Shown: positions 11,594 to 21,503, counted from the first letter of the stretch. The stretch is 64,000 nt of DNA from Eukaryota sp. TZLM1-RC (GCA_040285825.1 JAUPSS010000002.1:1240001-1304000); one strand, 5' to 3'. Translations and numbers: made by a program. Notes: generated by a model not told the origin, from the sequence alone.

Positions 11594-13054
11594 ATGTTCG
11601 ATCCTTGGTTGAGTAGAATCCGTTCAGAGCAAAGACAAGCTGTTACAGCTCACGAACGTTCATTTAATAACTGTTCCGTCAATCATCTTGACCTCTACGT
11701 TAACGAATCAGGCAAGATCATCATCCCGTCATCACTCATCAACGACACGCTCTTGATCATCCATGGTTATGTATCAGGCGGTCATCCTAGTATGTCTGAG
11801 AGTTTACGCAGGCTATCCTCTAGCGACTACTACTGGCCCCGTATGACTGATGATATGAAGAACCACGTGCGTTCTTGTCCATCATGTCAGAAAACGGCAC
11901 CTGTCCCCAAATCTATCACTCCTTCCACCAGATCTCTCTGGGCTGACAAACCCTTCGCGAGATTGAACGTGGATACCATTGGTTCTCTTCCTCCAGATCA
12001 AGAGGCCAATAAGTACATCTTAGTTTTCGTGGACAGTTTCACTCGGTATACAATCCTCGTACCCCTCAAAGAATTAAACGCAAGGCTGACAGCCGACGCT
12101 TTGATTTGGAGTGTGTGCGCAATCTTCGGTATACCTTACAGCATTCACAGTGACAACGGCCCAGAATTCGCCAACAAAGTGTTTAAATCACTGTGCGAAT
12201 TCCTGTCTATCGATGTGACGAACAGTATTCCAAATTTCAGTCAATCATATGGCCTAGTTGAACAACGTCATAGAGTTATTTTACAAAATCTTAGGAAGCT
12301 CCTAATCGATTTTAACGCCTATGACAACTGGTCAGAATACGTACCTTACGTACAACTCTTAACGAATTCGTCTAAGAGCTCTGTCACAGGTTTCAGTCCA
12401 TTCGAGCTTATGTTTGGGTCAGACGTTAGTCCCAGAGCTGACCCTTTATCAATTTTCTCCACCATCGAAAAGGCTACCACTGAGGTTCCTTTCATTCTGG
12501 ATATCCAATCTAAATTTAATCGATTGAAAGAAAAACGAGAAAAAGCAGAAATCACCCAAACATCGAAATCGCCGGAGGAGAAGCCAAGTACGAGTAACCT
12601 GCTATTCGAAGTTGGATGTTTAATCCTCAAATCATCTAGTACCTCCAAATTACATGGGAATTATCTGGGCCCATATCTGGTCATCGACAAACCTAGTAAA
12701 TTAACTTTATTATTAAAGAATTTAATCACAGGTGTCGAATCTAAGGCTAGCATTTCACAATGCGAATTGTACCATTCTGACAAACCCACTGATGATGAGT
12801 TTCATCGTATCGTGGCCTCAGGTGATACTGAGGAACATCTTCTATTAGAAGTTCTCAACCAGGATGGCAACGAGTGTCAAGTCGTATACGCTGGAGATGT
12901 ACGAGGCACTGAGTCTGTCGACCGCATTAAGAACACCAAGGCCTACCAAGCCTTCCTCCAGACTAATAAGTCACGACCTCCTACTAGTCAACCTACTCGT
13001 AAACAACCTCGTAGAAGAGCTAGAAATGACCGTCGAAAGGAGGGGAAAAAGTAG
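11594..13054 (+). CDS. int: Family A copy 3: integrase
   Basis: 486 codons with zinc domain, D-D-E core (GLVEQRH here, closer to the minus-strand GLVELRH than to GLIEQRH of copies 1 and 2) and GPY/F module. GGHPS in the zinc domain also matches the minus-strand copy, where copies 1 and 2 have GGHRS. The TAG stop abuts the last LTR. Confidence 0.9.
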   Translation: MFDPWLSRIRSEQRQAVTAHERSFNNCSVNHLDLYVNESGKIIIPSSLINDTLLIIHGYVSGGHPSMSESLRRLSSSDYYWPRMTDDMKNHVRSCPSCQKTAPVPKSITPSTRSLWADKPFARLNVDTIGSLPPDQEANKYILVFVDSFTRYTILVPLKELNARLTADALIWSVCAIFGIPYSIHSDNGPEFANKVFKSLCEFLSIDVTNSIPNFSQSYGLVEQRHRVILQNLRKLLIDFNAYDNWSEYVPYVQLLTNSSKSSVTGFSPFELMFGSDVSPRADPLSIFSTIEKATTEVPFILDIQSKFNRLKEKREKAEITQTSKSPEEKPSTSNLLFEVGCLILKSSSTSKLHGNYLGPYLVIDKPSKLTLLLKNLITGVESKASISQCELYHSDKPTDDEFHRIVASGDTEEHLLLEVLNQDGNECQVVYAGDVRGTESVDRIKNTKAYQAFLQTNKSRPPTSQPTRKQPRRRARNDRRKEGKK

Positions 13055-13243
13055 TGTTAGTCTTTACACTATTCTAGAGTGTAGATAGACTTATCTATTT
13101 ATTCTCGTATATTAGCTTAATGTTTATTGTCCATTCATGGAGACTTCACTAGTTATGGTATTGAAGTTCATTATAGCTCATTGCCCGTCGTAATAAAGTA
13201 CTCTCTCTCCATTCATATGTCTAACCCTAGCCCACAGGCTTCA
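13055..13243 (+). repeat. Terminal LTR of the family A array
   Basis: 189 bp ending CAGGCTTCA at 13243, after which the sequence leaves the element. The AATAAA signal is at 13192-13197. A target-site duplication cannot be tested because the left end of the array is outside the window. Confidence 0.92.
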
Positions 13244-14111
13244 TTTCAATATCATTTTCAATGAGATCGTGGTTATTCTTGAATTTTGCAGATTTCTTTC
13301 TACTGTTGTGAACTGATGCACCATATAAAACTGTTCAAATACTGCAGTTGAAAAATTAATTGATGCATTTTTCTTTTGGTCATAACAATATATGGCATAT
13401 ATTCATAAGTTGTGTTGTCAAAGACGTAAAAGACGCTCAACGTCTCCGTCTTCCGTCTCCATGCAAAGACTCTTTTTCAAACGTCTTCAGACGTAGTTAA
13501 GACGTTCAGAAGTCGCTGTGGAGACGTGGCGGTTGATGGTCTTTTGACTGTTTTGTGTCTATCTCAAACATACAACACCAAGACAAATATAAAACTGAGA
13601 CTTTATAAAGAACTAATTCCAATCAATATCTACCAAATCTGTTAGAAAATTGTGAACACTGCATCCAAGAGAAAATGGTTTGGGAAATGAAATGATGCGA
13701 AGACCAAAATCCACGTCTCCACAACGTCTCCAAGGAGACGTAGTGTCTTTTTAGAAATAGACGTGGCCAAAGTAACGTTTTTGACAACACTATTCACAAC
13801 TATTAGTTTTTCTAATAGGGGACCCCTTGACGAACTATCCATTCAAGGGTGAAGTAATTAGCAGTTCCAAAAGCTATAGCTTATAATAATATTGCTGTTT
13901 ATTGCCCTAACATGTTGTATACCACTAGTAACTCATCTTCAACAATTTGCTCCTCTTCAACTTCTAAACAAGAAGAACATTTGACAGCTTAAGTTAGATC
14001 AACTTGACCTGCACTTTCAGTGTACTATAATACCGGTCTCCAAAAATCACATGCAGGTGATCAAAATGAAATAAACAGGCCATAAAGCAAAGTTTCAATA
14101 AAATAGGTAAA
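13244..14111. other. Intergenic, contains a MITE-like repeat; otherwise nothing recognised
   Basis: Between the array and the palmitoyltransferase gene only the 13412-13790 repeat stands out. The remaining flanks are AT-rich with short stop-ridden frames. No RNA gene was recognised. Confidence 0.5.
13412..13790. mobile_element. MITE-like element with terminal inverted repeats
   Basis: The left end reads GTGTTGTCAAAGACGT. The right end, read from the other strand, gives GTGTTGTCAAAAACGT, with one mismatch in 16. The 379-bp interior is packed with copies of GACGTCTCC or GACGT in both orientations and has no transposase frame. TIRs of this style occur in hAT-like non-autonomous elements. No clean 8-bp target duplication is visible: flanks read TATTCATAAGTT and TATTCACAACTA, 9 of 12 alike. 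Confidence 0.6.
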
Positions 14112-14855
14112 CTACACATCGTGTAAACAGGGAATTAGTGAGACAGAGGGAAACTTGTCTGGAAATTTAACAAAACTAGGAGGAGGAATCAACTGGGCAC
14201 TGATCTTCTCTGTGCCAACTTCCAAGAAAGGAGACGTCAACTGCCGCGTGGTGAGACCAGAAGCTAAACTTCTCAGTTGAAGGTGAAGTAATAAAGAAAT
14301 GAAGATGAAATGTAGAATGAGTAAACCAGTAAATGGTATACCAAAAGATTTTTTCATAAAAAGAACATTTGATAGAATAATTACTAATATGAAAACAAGA
14401 GCAAACCAAGAAAAAATAATGAAAAATAAAAAAGAAAACCGATTTCTAGCAGCGATTTCACATTTCAAAAAGCCACAATAGTGATCGTGATTTAGCAAAC
14501 AAGTGTCCAGATGTTTTGAATGGTAAGAATGTGGTGGTGTGTATACCTGACACTTATAGCAGTAACAGAAAACAGACGGATTATTGTGATAAACAACAGA
14601 TATTTGAGCTGGTAAAGGTTCGCTCAATCCAAAATTACTGGGTGCCAAACAGTTAAGGTGACCTATCTTTCCAGGGTCGACAACAACACAATGTAGAAAT
14701 GCTACTGTGGCAAAGAAGGCACAAGATATAAAAAAAATAGTGGGAATGTGATCTTTTGGAGTGAACCTAACAAAAACAGCAACAACATCTAGAAATGTAA
14801 GTGAAACAAGAAAGTTAAAGAGTGGTAATACTCGTAACATCAGATTACCAAACAT
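14112..14855 (-). CDS. DHHC-family palmitoyltransferase with a DHYC active site
   Basis: 247 residues, predicted to S-acylate membrane-associated proteins from a Golgi or endomembrane location. Four hydrophobic segments (about residues 8-30, 40-60, 145-170, 180-200) flank a cytosolic Cys-rich domain at about 95-145. It has CYKC at the start, then NHDHYC, where the catalytic Cys lies in a DHYC rather than DHHC tetrad. A TTRQ after the last membrane segment corresponds to the family TTxE motif. Several zinc-binding Cys/His of the canonical domain are replaced (for example HSKHLDTC). DHYC is known in some fungal members such as Akr1. The ATG at 14855 is 110 bp from the divergent cofilin start, so the promoters probably overlap. 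Confidence 0.85.
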   Translation of the reverse strand: MFGNLMLRVLPLFNFLVSLTFLDVVAVFVRFTPKDHIPTIFFISCAFFATVAFLHCVVVDPGKIGHLNCLAPSNFGLSEPLPAQISVVYHNNPSVFCYCYKCQVYTPPHSYHSKHLDTCLLNHDHYCGFLKCEIAARNRFSFLFFIIFSWFALVFILVIILSNVLFMKKSFGIPFTGLLILHFIFISLLLHLQLRSLASGLTTRQLTSPFLEVGTEKISAQLIPPPSFVKFPDKFPSVSLIPCLHDV

Positions 14856-14965
14856 GGACTCCGTTCATCTGAAAAAATGTGATTGATTCATCACATTTTC
14901 ACTATCCAACTCAGAACGAACTCTAATCATGGTTTGTCTTTTAATCGGCACTCTAAATGTAGTCT

Positions 14966-15370
14966 ATGTCTGGTATTTCCATCGATCCTAAATGTACAAC
15001 ATTGTACGAGGAACTCAAACTTCGCAAGAAGCACAGATTCCTCATCTTCCGTATGGATCCCACCTATAAAAACGTTGTTGAAGAGTTCGTTGCCGATCGT
15101 GATGCTAATTATGACGACTTCGTCACCAAATTGCCAGAAAATGATTCTAGATACGCCGTTTTCGATTTCGAGTTTGAAACCTCAGAAGGACGTAGAAACA
15201 AGTTACTGTTTTTCATGTGGTCACCTGAAACTTCCCCCGTGAAGTCCAAGATGCTTTACGCTGCCACTAAGGATGCTGTCAAGAGAAACTTCCAAGGTAT
15301 TGCCCAGGAAATTCAAGCAACTGATTTGAGTGAGATCGACTATGATACCGTTCTCAATCGCTTCCTCTAA
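14966..15370 (+). CDS. ADF/cofilin family actin-depolymerising protein
   Basis: 134 residues, the usual length for a single-domain ADF-H protein. It begins MSGISIDP, close to the MSGV/I-type start of cofilins, with a potential regulatory Ser at residue 2. RKKHRFLIF, the YAVFDFEFET strand and the FFMWSPET...KSKMLYAATKDAVKR stretch (the actin-binding long-helix region) are all recognisable. It would bind and sever actin filaments in the cytoplasm. The ATG at 14966 gives the family N-terminus. An upstream ATG at about 14929 followed by GTTTGT...GTAG could be a leader exon with an intron, but this is not needed. It is divergent from the palmitoyltransferase gene and ends in TAA. Confidence 0.93.
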   Translation: MSGISIDPKCTTLYEELKLRKKHRFLIFRMDPTYKNVVEEFVADRDANYDDFVTKLPENDSRYAVFDFEFETSEGRRNKLLFFMWSPETSPVKSKMLYAATKDAVKRNFQGIAQEIQATDLSEIDYDTVLNRFL

Positions 15371-15702
15371 TTTATGTGTATTTTGTAGTAAACGTTACTT
15401 GTAGTTGTTGTTTTAGCCAAGTATTAAGTGCACCTTTCCTCAACTCCAGTTGTATACTGAATAATATTATTGTATCAAAATTACATATATCAGTTAGTTT
15501 GCATCAGCTTTAACGACTATTTGTTATGCTTAGGTTCATTAGATGAACGTGATTGAAATATATTGCTATATATTACATTCTTTAAGTATCATAAGGCTAG
15601 TCCACATTTGCTGAAAAGTCCGAAAATCATGCCCATATCGGCAAATTCTACCACGCTAATAATCTACATTTTATTGAATGGATAAAACTGATACAATTTT
15701 CA

Positions 15703-16332
15703 CTATACAATTTGAGATAGAAACTCATCAAACTTGTGAACAGCATTATCATCATTGACAGTGGACGAATTTTTGGGCAACTGCAAATTCTTGAAGGAAA
15801 TGGAACATACCAAATCAGTAAAAGGGGATAATGAGTGATGCTTAACGATGGTACATTGTATCCTCATTAATTCAAGAACACTGCACACATATTCCAACAG
15901 TAAGACAACTGGTTGATGAAGGGGAATATTGGAAAGCTCTCTTACTCCTACACGCAAAGAACGGTACAAAGAAACATTTAAATCACCAATATCAAACGAC
16001 AGAAACATATTGATAAACGTGATGGTCATGATTTGAAGAGATTCTGGAGAATAACATTCAGGAGATGAGATTGGTGCCAAAACTTTATCGCAAAAGTAGT
16101 CATAGGAGTAATGTCCACCGTTTGTAAACAGAAAGGCAAGTACTTCTCCTATTTTTCGTACAGCAAAAGGAACTACTTCATCGTCTGAGAACTGTACTAA
16201 GATAATGATATCATTCGAAGAGAGCTCTGTTATTCGTCGTAGCACGTCGACATACTTGGTGAAAGCTGAACTAAAAGGTGACTGAGATTAAGTCAACACA
16301 TATATACTTACCCCCGGTGCGATTCTGGGCAT
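15703..16332 (-). CDS. Unknown helical protein, two exons
   Basis: The proposed first exon is 16330-16332 ATG to 16312 (MPRIAPG). A 30-bp intron at 16282-16311 (GTAAGT...TCAG) follows, then exon 16281-15703, giving 199 residues. Joining the exons keeps frame. The protein is rich in Leu, Val and Phe helices and looks alpha-solenoid-like (HEAT/importin-like), but I recognise no family. A further open stretch on the same strand at about 16430-16760 reads as protein but cannot be joined in frame with a convincing splice, so the true gene may be longer at its N-terminus. It is divergent from RPS16. Confidence 0.5.
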
Positions 16333-16854
16333 GGATGATATTTGTAAGATGTGTTATGATGTTGAACTCATGAGTCTGTTGAGATAAAGTGACATAGTTG
16401 TCAGATGTCACAAAACAGATTAATTATCGATAGATTGGCAATGACATTGTGAAATTCATCAGCAAACTGATCCACAATACGTAGACATGCCGCTAACGAA
16501 TAGAATACGCAAAAATGAAACACATAATGAACACTGATTGAAAAGTGAGGTCCTTGCATTGGACTCAACAAGACCAAAAGATTTCCTTCTTCAACCTAAG
16601 TTCACCGTAAATTAAATATCAAATGCAAAATAAGTTAAGTAATTAAACATAAGATGATCATTGATCAATATTGAATTTGAAAAAGAACTAACACACTTGG
16701 AGATATCGATGTTGATCAATACCACCCACAAGCGCCTCGTTCAATTTAAATACAAAAAATGTTGAGCAAAACAATATTATGAATGTTTAGTTCAATAGCT
16801 CACTTAAGGGAACACTGTAATTCCTATCTACTGTACAGCACAACAGTCACCAAC
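16333..16854. other. Bidirectional intergenic region, possible extra exons on minus strand
   Basis: It separates the unknown minus-strand gene and RPS16. On the minus strand, about 16440-16620 is open with protein-like composition (ends near ADEFHNVIAN) and begins after an AG that follows a T-rich stretch. A shorter open block lies at about 16690-16760 ending in a possible donor (CAA|GTGTGT). These may be upstream exons of the 15703-16332 gene or a decayed gene. Confidence 0.35.
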
Positions 16855-17368
16855 ATGAGGTAAGAGTAAGGAAGTGGACGGAATTTGCCCTTTTCTTTCC
16901 TTTTTCCTTGATTGTTATGAATAGTGTCCAATCTTTTGGTAGAAAGGTATTGATCATTGTGTCTTTTGATCCCAGAAGACTGCAGTCGCAGTTGCTCACT
17001 GTAAGCAAGGCGCTGGTATGATCCGTGTCAATGGTACTCCATTGGAGCTTGTCAAGCCAGAAATCCTTCGTCTAAAGGTCATGGAACCTATTACCCTCCT
17101 TGGAGCCGAACGATTTGCTGAAGTTGATATCCGTGTCCGCGTCCGTGGAGGTGGTTACACTTCTCAGATTTACGCCATCCGTCAAGCTATCTCTCGCGCC
17201 ATTGTTGCATATACTCAAAAGTTTGTTGACGAACAAACAAAGCGTGAAATCAAGCAAGTCCTCACCACCTATGACCGTTCTCTTCTGGTCGCTGATCCCC
17301 GTCGCTGTGAATCTAAGAAGTTCGGTGGTCCAGGTGCTCGTGGTCGTTACCAAAAATCTTATCGTTAA
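16855..17368 (+). CDS. RPS16: 40S ribosomal protein uS9 (RPS16), three exons
   Basis: Exon 1 is 16855-16859 (ATGAG). Intron 1 is 16860-16924 (65 bp). Exon 2 is 16925-16946. Intron 2 is 16947-16975 (29 bp). Exon 3 is 16976-17368. The spliced product has 139 residues, against about 146 in animals, starting MSVQSFGRK. Family landmarks are [10 protein letters not shown], the [15 protein letters not shown] loop, [17 protein letters not shown] and the conserved C-terminal tail ending SYR, which reaches the P-site tRNA in the small ribosomal subunit. All splice junctions are GT-AG and phases agree. The first intron falls after five coding bases, a common position in ribosomal-protein genes. The stop is TAA. 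Confidence 0.96.
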
Positions 17369-17614
17369 GTACAACAGCTTATTAGTTTTGATCTTTTTCT
17401 TCCTTCTTCATCATGTACAAGTCAGTCTATCGATGGAATAATAAACAAGTTCAGAGATGATTCGATATCTATCTTTTATTACTCACCATGTATCCTCACC
17501 AGTTGAACATTGAATTTAATCAAATAGTGGTATGGAATAATGTCATATTCATCACAGTCTTCTGTCATCACACAAATTTGCGCATAGCATTCAACAATTG
17601 ACTGTAAAAATCCA

Positions 17615-17682
17615 GATACAAGCAGGGGACAATCCAGATACCAGCAGCTATTTCCCTGTTCTTGTCAGGGTCTGCTTGTATC
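17615..17682. repeat. Imperfect hairpin / inverted repeat
   Basis: GATACAAGCAG at 17615-17625 is complementary to CTGCTTGTATC at 17672-17682, with partial pairing continuing inward (GGG against CCC). It lies about 250 bp past the RPS16 stop. No coding. Function unknown; could be a mobile-element relic. Confidence 0.5.
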
Positions 17683-17785
17683 AGAATGCAACTCAAAGTT
17701 GATTACTATGCAATTGTAAATCATTATCTTTATAAACTTCAGAAAAAAGTACTAATTGAAAATCTTTTGTTATTCCAATACTAAC

Positions 17786-18276
17786 GTGATGTATACGGTG
17801 ATTGGATTGATAATTCTGAAGCTGTTGTTGACTTTGTCTCATGTAATGTTGCAAATGATACTTTGGTTCACAAAAGAAAACTTAATCCCGTGAGTGCTCT
17901 TGATTTTAAAGCAAAAGAAAAACATAGAAAATATGATAAAGATATTGAAGAGGCTAATGCTGATAGAAATACACAGCTAGTTTTAATTGCTTTCCCATTT
18001 TCGATAAATGGAAGATTATCAGATGAAGCAGAAACTTTTTTGAATGACTTCCAAAAAATGGTTCAAGAAAAAACAATGAAAAGATTTGATATTTTTTATG
18101 GCGTTCACGGATTCAATTTGCCATTATTAATAGATTACCTCGGTTTTTCAATCGAATAAGAGAAGCTTTAGCTAGACAGCAAGCAGATGAAGATTTTGTG
18201 GAGGAAATCTTGGTTCAATGATAGTCGTCCCATTGGTTATGAGTTGATTTAATTCAGTGTGCAAATTCAATAAATA
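17786..18276 (+). pseudogene. 5'-truncated LINE (family D) endonuclease tail
   Basis: It starts abruptly inside the RGD...V-D endonuclease segment and runs through the KAKEKHRKYDK region to the 3' end GTGTGCAAATTCAATAAATA at about 18257-18276. The main open block is 17863-18159. It is nearly identical in protein to 36700-36938 and 59585-60030. 5' truncation is what target-primed reverse transcription produces. Confidence 0.85.
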
Positions 18277-18393
18277 CGAGATACTAACGAACAAGAGTTT
18301 TTGGCAACGAAAATATCAACTTAATTGATAGAGTTAAAATTAAATTAAAGTCAAATTTATTATCTTATAGATGATACCACATTTTCTTGTACA

Positions 18394-18714
18394 ATGCGCC
18401 TTCGATGTTTTATTTGGCCCAACAACGTGTCCAATAAGTTGATTTGCAAATGTGGATCAAAAATTTCTCCAAATCTTCTGTTTAATTGTATTTTTTCCCT
18501 ACATGGCACGCTTGGATCACTTGCTTTATCTTTCCTGAATGATTTTGTTGAAATTGTAAAACAATGTACAGGAAGAACTTTTGACAAAATGTTTTGGAAC
18601 AACAGAATTGTAATTTCAATTTTTAAAGGTGTTGTCTCCTTATTATCTTCTGCTTCATTATCTCTTGTGTTGCCGTTAGGCATATATGCTAGCTGTGAGT
18701 TATGTGTTATGTAA
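18394..18714 (+). pseudogene. LINE (family E-like) C-terminal fragment with internal deletion
   Basis: The CCHC-type finger CKCGSK...C at about 18445-18490 is followed directly by the very C-terminal part (GRTFDKMFWNNRIV...FKG). The endonuclease core found between these parts at 61570-61930 and 57980-58420 is missing. 106 codons are open. It abuts the LTR remnant of gypsy family B. Confidence 0.75.
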
Positions 18715-19423
18715 AGCGGGTTAGGATAAAGATAATTCTATTAAATACTATTCTATATAAATATACTAAGGTATTCACTAGTGAGATACCTACACTACCT
18801 TCTCCCGTTTTCTTAATTAAAATTATTGACAGTTGTTTTTCCGCTTCCTTTGCGGAAATGGTTTTGCTGAGGCACGGGTAGAGTCCGAGCTGCGTTATTG
18901 GATTTAATAGATTTACGTTTTCTTTTATTATGTTTCTTATTAAATCGCTGATACGCTTCTGAGTTTCTGCTTCAATTGAGTGTTTCCTTGGTAGTATCTC
19001 CACCAAACCATCTTACCATACAGGACGGTCATTGATCAGTAATATAATCGTCAAGGGTTTCTTTGATGACATGTCTACCTGAATCAGTAGCTGCGATTGC
19101 CCTAAATAGATCAACATTGTTAGGATCGTTAGCGTTATAAATTTTACAGTCCCTCTTAGAATCCTTTGTTTGTTCACCAGTCGTCAGGTTCTTTATTAAT
19201 AAAGTGGAGTTGGAAGGGGTTCTAAAACCAGATATGGGCTTAATCAAGATCCCTGTAATATATTAGGTTGTTTTGTCTTTCAAAAAATACAGTCACCAAT
19301 ATTAAATGTGTATCCATTAGTGTTGTTCACATTACTGGTGTGATCAATAGTTGATGATGCTCTGCTTTTTCCTTTTCTTTTGAAGATGATCGTTCGTAAC
19401 TTTGATGTCTTACAAAAGTGGTA
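18715..19423 (-). pseudogene. pol: Gypsy family B: integrase C-terminus and LTR remnant
   Basis: The block 19247-19029 matches the GPY/F region and tail of family A integrase (LLIKNLTTG against LLLKNLITG; RHVIKETL against EHLLLEVL). It continues with NSEAYQRF to a TAG at 18795-18797. As in family A, TGTAGG follows the stop immediately, marking an LTR start that is cut near 18715. This is the downstream half of the element interrupted by the family A copy at 19424-25970. Confidence 0.8.
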
Positions 19424-19613
19424 TGTTGCCTGTGGGCTAGAGTCAGACATATATGTGAACAGATAGTAATTTTATTACGACGAGAAATGAGCTATAGTGA
19501 ATTTCAATACCATCACTAGTGAGGTCTCCATGAATAAACAATGAACATTAAGCTAATAAACAAGAATAAATAGATAAGTCTATCTACACTCTAGAATAGT
19601 GTAAAGACTAACA
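19424..19613 (-). repeat. 3' LTR of nested family A copy
   Basis: 190 bp, on the minus strand starting TGTTAG after the integrase stop and ending GGCAACA. It nearly matches the LTR at 25781-25970, so the insertion is fairly young. Confidence 0.93.
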
Positions 19614-21437
19614 CTACTTTTTCCTTTCCTTTCGACGGTCTTTTCTAGCTCTTCTACGAGGTTGTTTACGAGTAGGTTGACTAGTAGGAGGTCGTGACTT
19701 ATTAGTCTGGAGGAAGGCTTGGTAGGCCTTGGTGTTCTTAATGCGGTCGACAGGCTCAGTGCCTCGTACATCTCCAGCGTATACGACTTGACACTCGTTG
19801 CCATCCTGGTTGAGAACTTCTAATAGAAGATGTTCCTCAGTATCACCTGAGGCCACGATACGATGAAACTCATCATCAGTGGGTTTGTCAGAATGGTACA
19901 ATTCGCATTGTGAAATGCTAGCCTTAGATTCGACACCTGTGATTAAATTCTTTAATAATAAAGTTAATTTACTAGGTTTGTCGATGACCAGATATGGGCC
20001 CAGATAATTCCCATGTAATTTGGAGGTACTAGATGATTTGAGGATTAAACATCCAACTTCGAATAGCAGGTTACTCGTACTTGGCTTCTCCTCCGGCGAT
20101 TTCGATGTTTGGGTGATTTCCGCTTTTTCTCGTTTTTCTTTCAATCGATTAAATTTAGATTGGATATCCAGAATGAAAGGAACCTCAGTGGTAGCCTTTT
20201 CGATGGTGGAGAAAATTGATAAAGGGTCAGCTCTGGGACTGACGTCTGACCCAAACATAAGCTCGAATGGACTGAAACCTGTGACAGAGCTCTTAGACGA
20301 ATTCGTTAAGAGTTGTACGTAAGGTACGTATTCTGACCAGTTGTCATAGGCGTTAAAATCGATTAGGAGCTTCCTAAGATTTTGTAAAATAACTCTATGA
20401 CGTAGTTCAACTAGGCCATTTGATTGACTGAAATTTGGAATACTGTTCGTCATGTTGATAGACAGGAATTCGCACAGTGATTTAAACACGTTGTTGGCGA
20501 ATTCTGGGCCATTGTCACTGTGAATGCTGTAAGGTATACCGAAGATTGCGCACACACTCCAAATCAAAGCGTCGGCTGTCAGCCTTGCGTTTAATTCTTT
20601 GAGGGGCACGAGGATTGTATGCCGAGTGAAACTGTCCACGAAAACTAAGATGTATTTATTGGCCTCTTGATCTGGAGGAAGAGGACCAATGGTATCCACG
20701 TTCAATCTCGCGAAGGGTTTGTCAGCCCAGAGAGATCCGGTGGAAGGAGTGATAGATTTGGGGACAGGTGCCGTTTTCTGACATGATGGACAAGAACGCA
20801 CGTGGTTTTTCATATCATCAGTCATACTGGGCCAGTAGTAGTCGCTAGAGGATAGCCTGCGTAAACTCTCAGACATACTAGGATGACCGCCTGATACATA
20901 ATTATGTATGATCAAGAGCGTGTCGTTGATGAGTGATGACTGGATGATGATCTTGCCTGATTCGTTAACGTAGAGGTCAAGATGATTGACGGAACAGTTA
21001 TTAAATGAACGTTCGTGAGCTGCAACAGCTTGTCTTTGCTCTGAACGGATTCTACTCAACCAAGGATCGAACATGGGGATTGCAGATGCACATTTCTCTT
21101 TTAGAATGAGGATTTTGTGGGTATCCCGAAGGTCGTCTGGGTCTGGAAGAGCGGAGTTGTCTGATGTATCATAGTTTCTGATATAATAGATTGGGTGAAA
21201 CGGTTCATAGGTGGTCTCGCTCGCTGATGAACGAGTGTTGCCTGTGTTGATTGTGTTTATGCGTACAGGATCGGTGGTTGGGACCTGTCTGGATAGCATG
21301 TCTGCCCAGTATTTGTCTTCCCCCGAGGTGTGTACCAACTCGAAGTCGAACTCACTGAGTATTGGTAACCAACGTGTGACAATTCGATTCTTATCAGGGG
21401 CTGTTACTAGATATGAGATGTTTCTGTGATCTGTCAA
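19614..21437 (-). CDS. int: Family A (nested copy): RNase H tail and integrase
   Basis: 607 open codons from TDHRNISYL of RNase H through the zinc domain, DDE core (DTIG, SDNGPEF, E in GLVELRH) and GPY/F module to the basic tail. The TAA that separates RNase H from integrase in the tandem copies is AAA here, so this frame shows they belong to one polyprotein. It is preceded by the shared TAG after MQKEL. Confidence 0.9.
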   Translation of the reverse strand: MTDHRNISYLVTAPDKNRIVTRWLPILSEFDFELVHTSGEDKYWADMLSRQVPTTDPVRINTINTGNTRSSASETTYEPFHPIYYIRNYDTSDNSALPDPDDLRDTHKILILKEKCASAIPMFDPWLSRIRSEQRQAVAAHERSFNNCSVNHLDLYVNESGKIIIQSSLINDTLLIIHNYVSGGHPSMSESLRRLSSSDYYWPSMTDDMKNHVRSCPSCQKTAPVPKSITPSTGSLWADKPFARLNVDTIGPLPPDQEANKYILVFVDSFTRHTILVPLKELNARLTADALIWSVCAIFGIPYSIHSDNGPEFANNVFKSLCEFLSINMTNSIPNFSQSNGLVELRHRVILQNLRKLLIDFNAYDNWSEYVPYVQLLTNSSKSSVTGFSPFELMFGSDVSPRADPLSIFSTIEKATTEVPFILDIQSKFNRLKEKREKAEITQTSKSPEEKPSTSNLLFEVGCLILKSSSTSKLHGNYLGPYLVIDKPSKLTLLLKNLITGVESKASISQCELYHSDKPTDDEFHRIVASGDTEEHLLLEVLNQDGNECQVVYAGDVRGTEPVDRIKNTKAYQAFLQTNKSRPPTSQPTRKQPRRRARKDRRKERKK

Positions 21438-21503
21438 TATCGTGAGCTTCCTGCTTTTGAGGTAACTCTCGATGCATGATTCTGTTAGGATGAGAAGTAT
21501 AGC

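Larger units (their letters stand above)
1..13243 (+). mobile_element. Tandem array of Ty3/gypsy element, family A (2 complete periods plus a 5'-cut copy)
   Basis: Three nearly identical internal regions lie head to tail, separated by single 189-bp LTRs at 3374, 8215 and 13055. Equivalent points repeat every 4840-4841 bp. The window opens inside the protease region of the first copy and the array ends at 13243, where unique DNA starts. Domain order is gag remnant, protease, RT, RNase H, integrase, which is the Ty3/gypsy (Metaviridae) order. Copies differ by scattered substitutions and 1-nt indels. The 6.55-kb copy at 19424-25970 is about 1.5 kb longer, because the array copies lack the capsid and zinc-knuckle region. 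All three also share a 10-bp deletion between AATCGTT direct repeats in the protease tail, so the defects predate the amplification. Confidence 0.95.

Noticed and set aside
1-13243. Array as a simple duplication error in assembly
   Set aside because: Copies carry private substitutions and indels, so they are not the same sequence placed three times; long reads would still be needed to fix copy number.
13642-13842. 66-codon frame inside the MITE
   Set aside because: Composed of the element's own subrepeats and flank; no protein-like features.
20020-20322. Plus-strand 100-codon frame also found at 2665, 7506 and 12346 on the other strand
   Set aside because: Antisense shadow of the family A integrase, present wherever that gene is.
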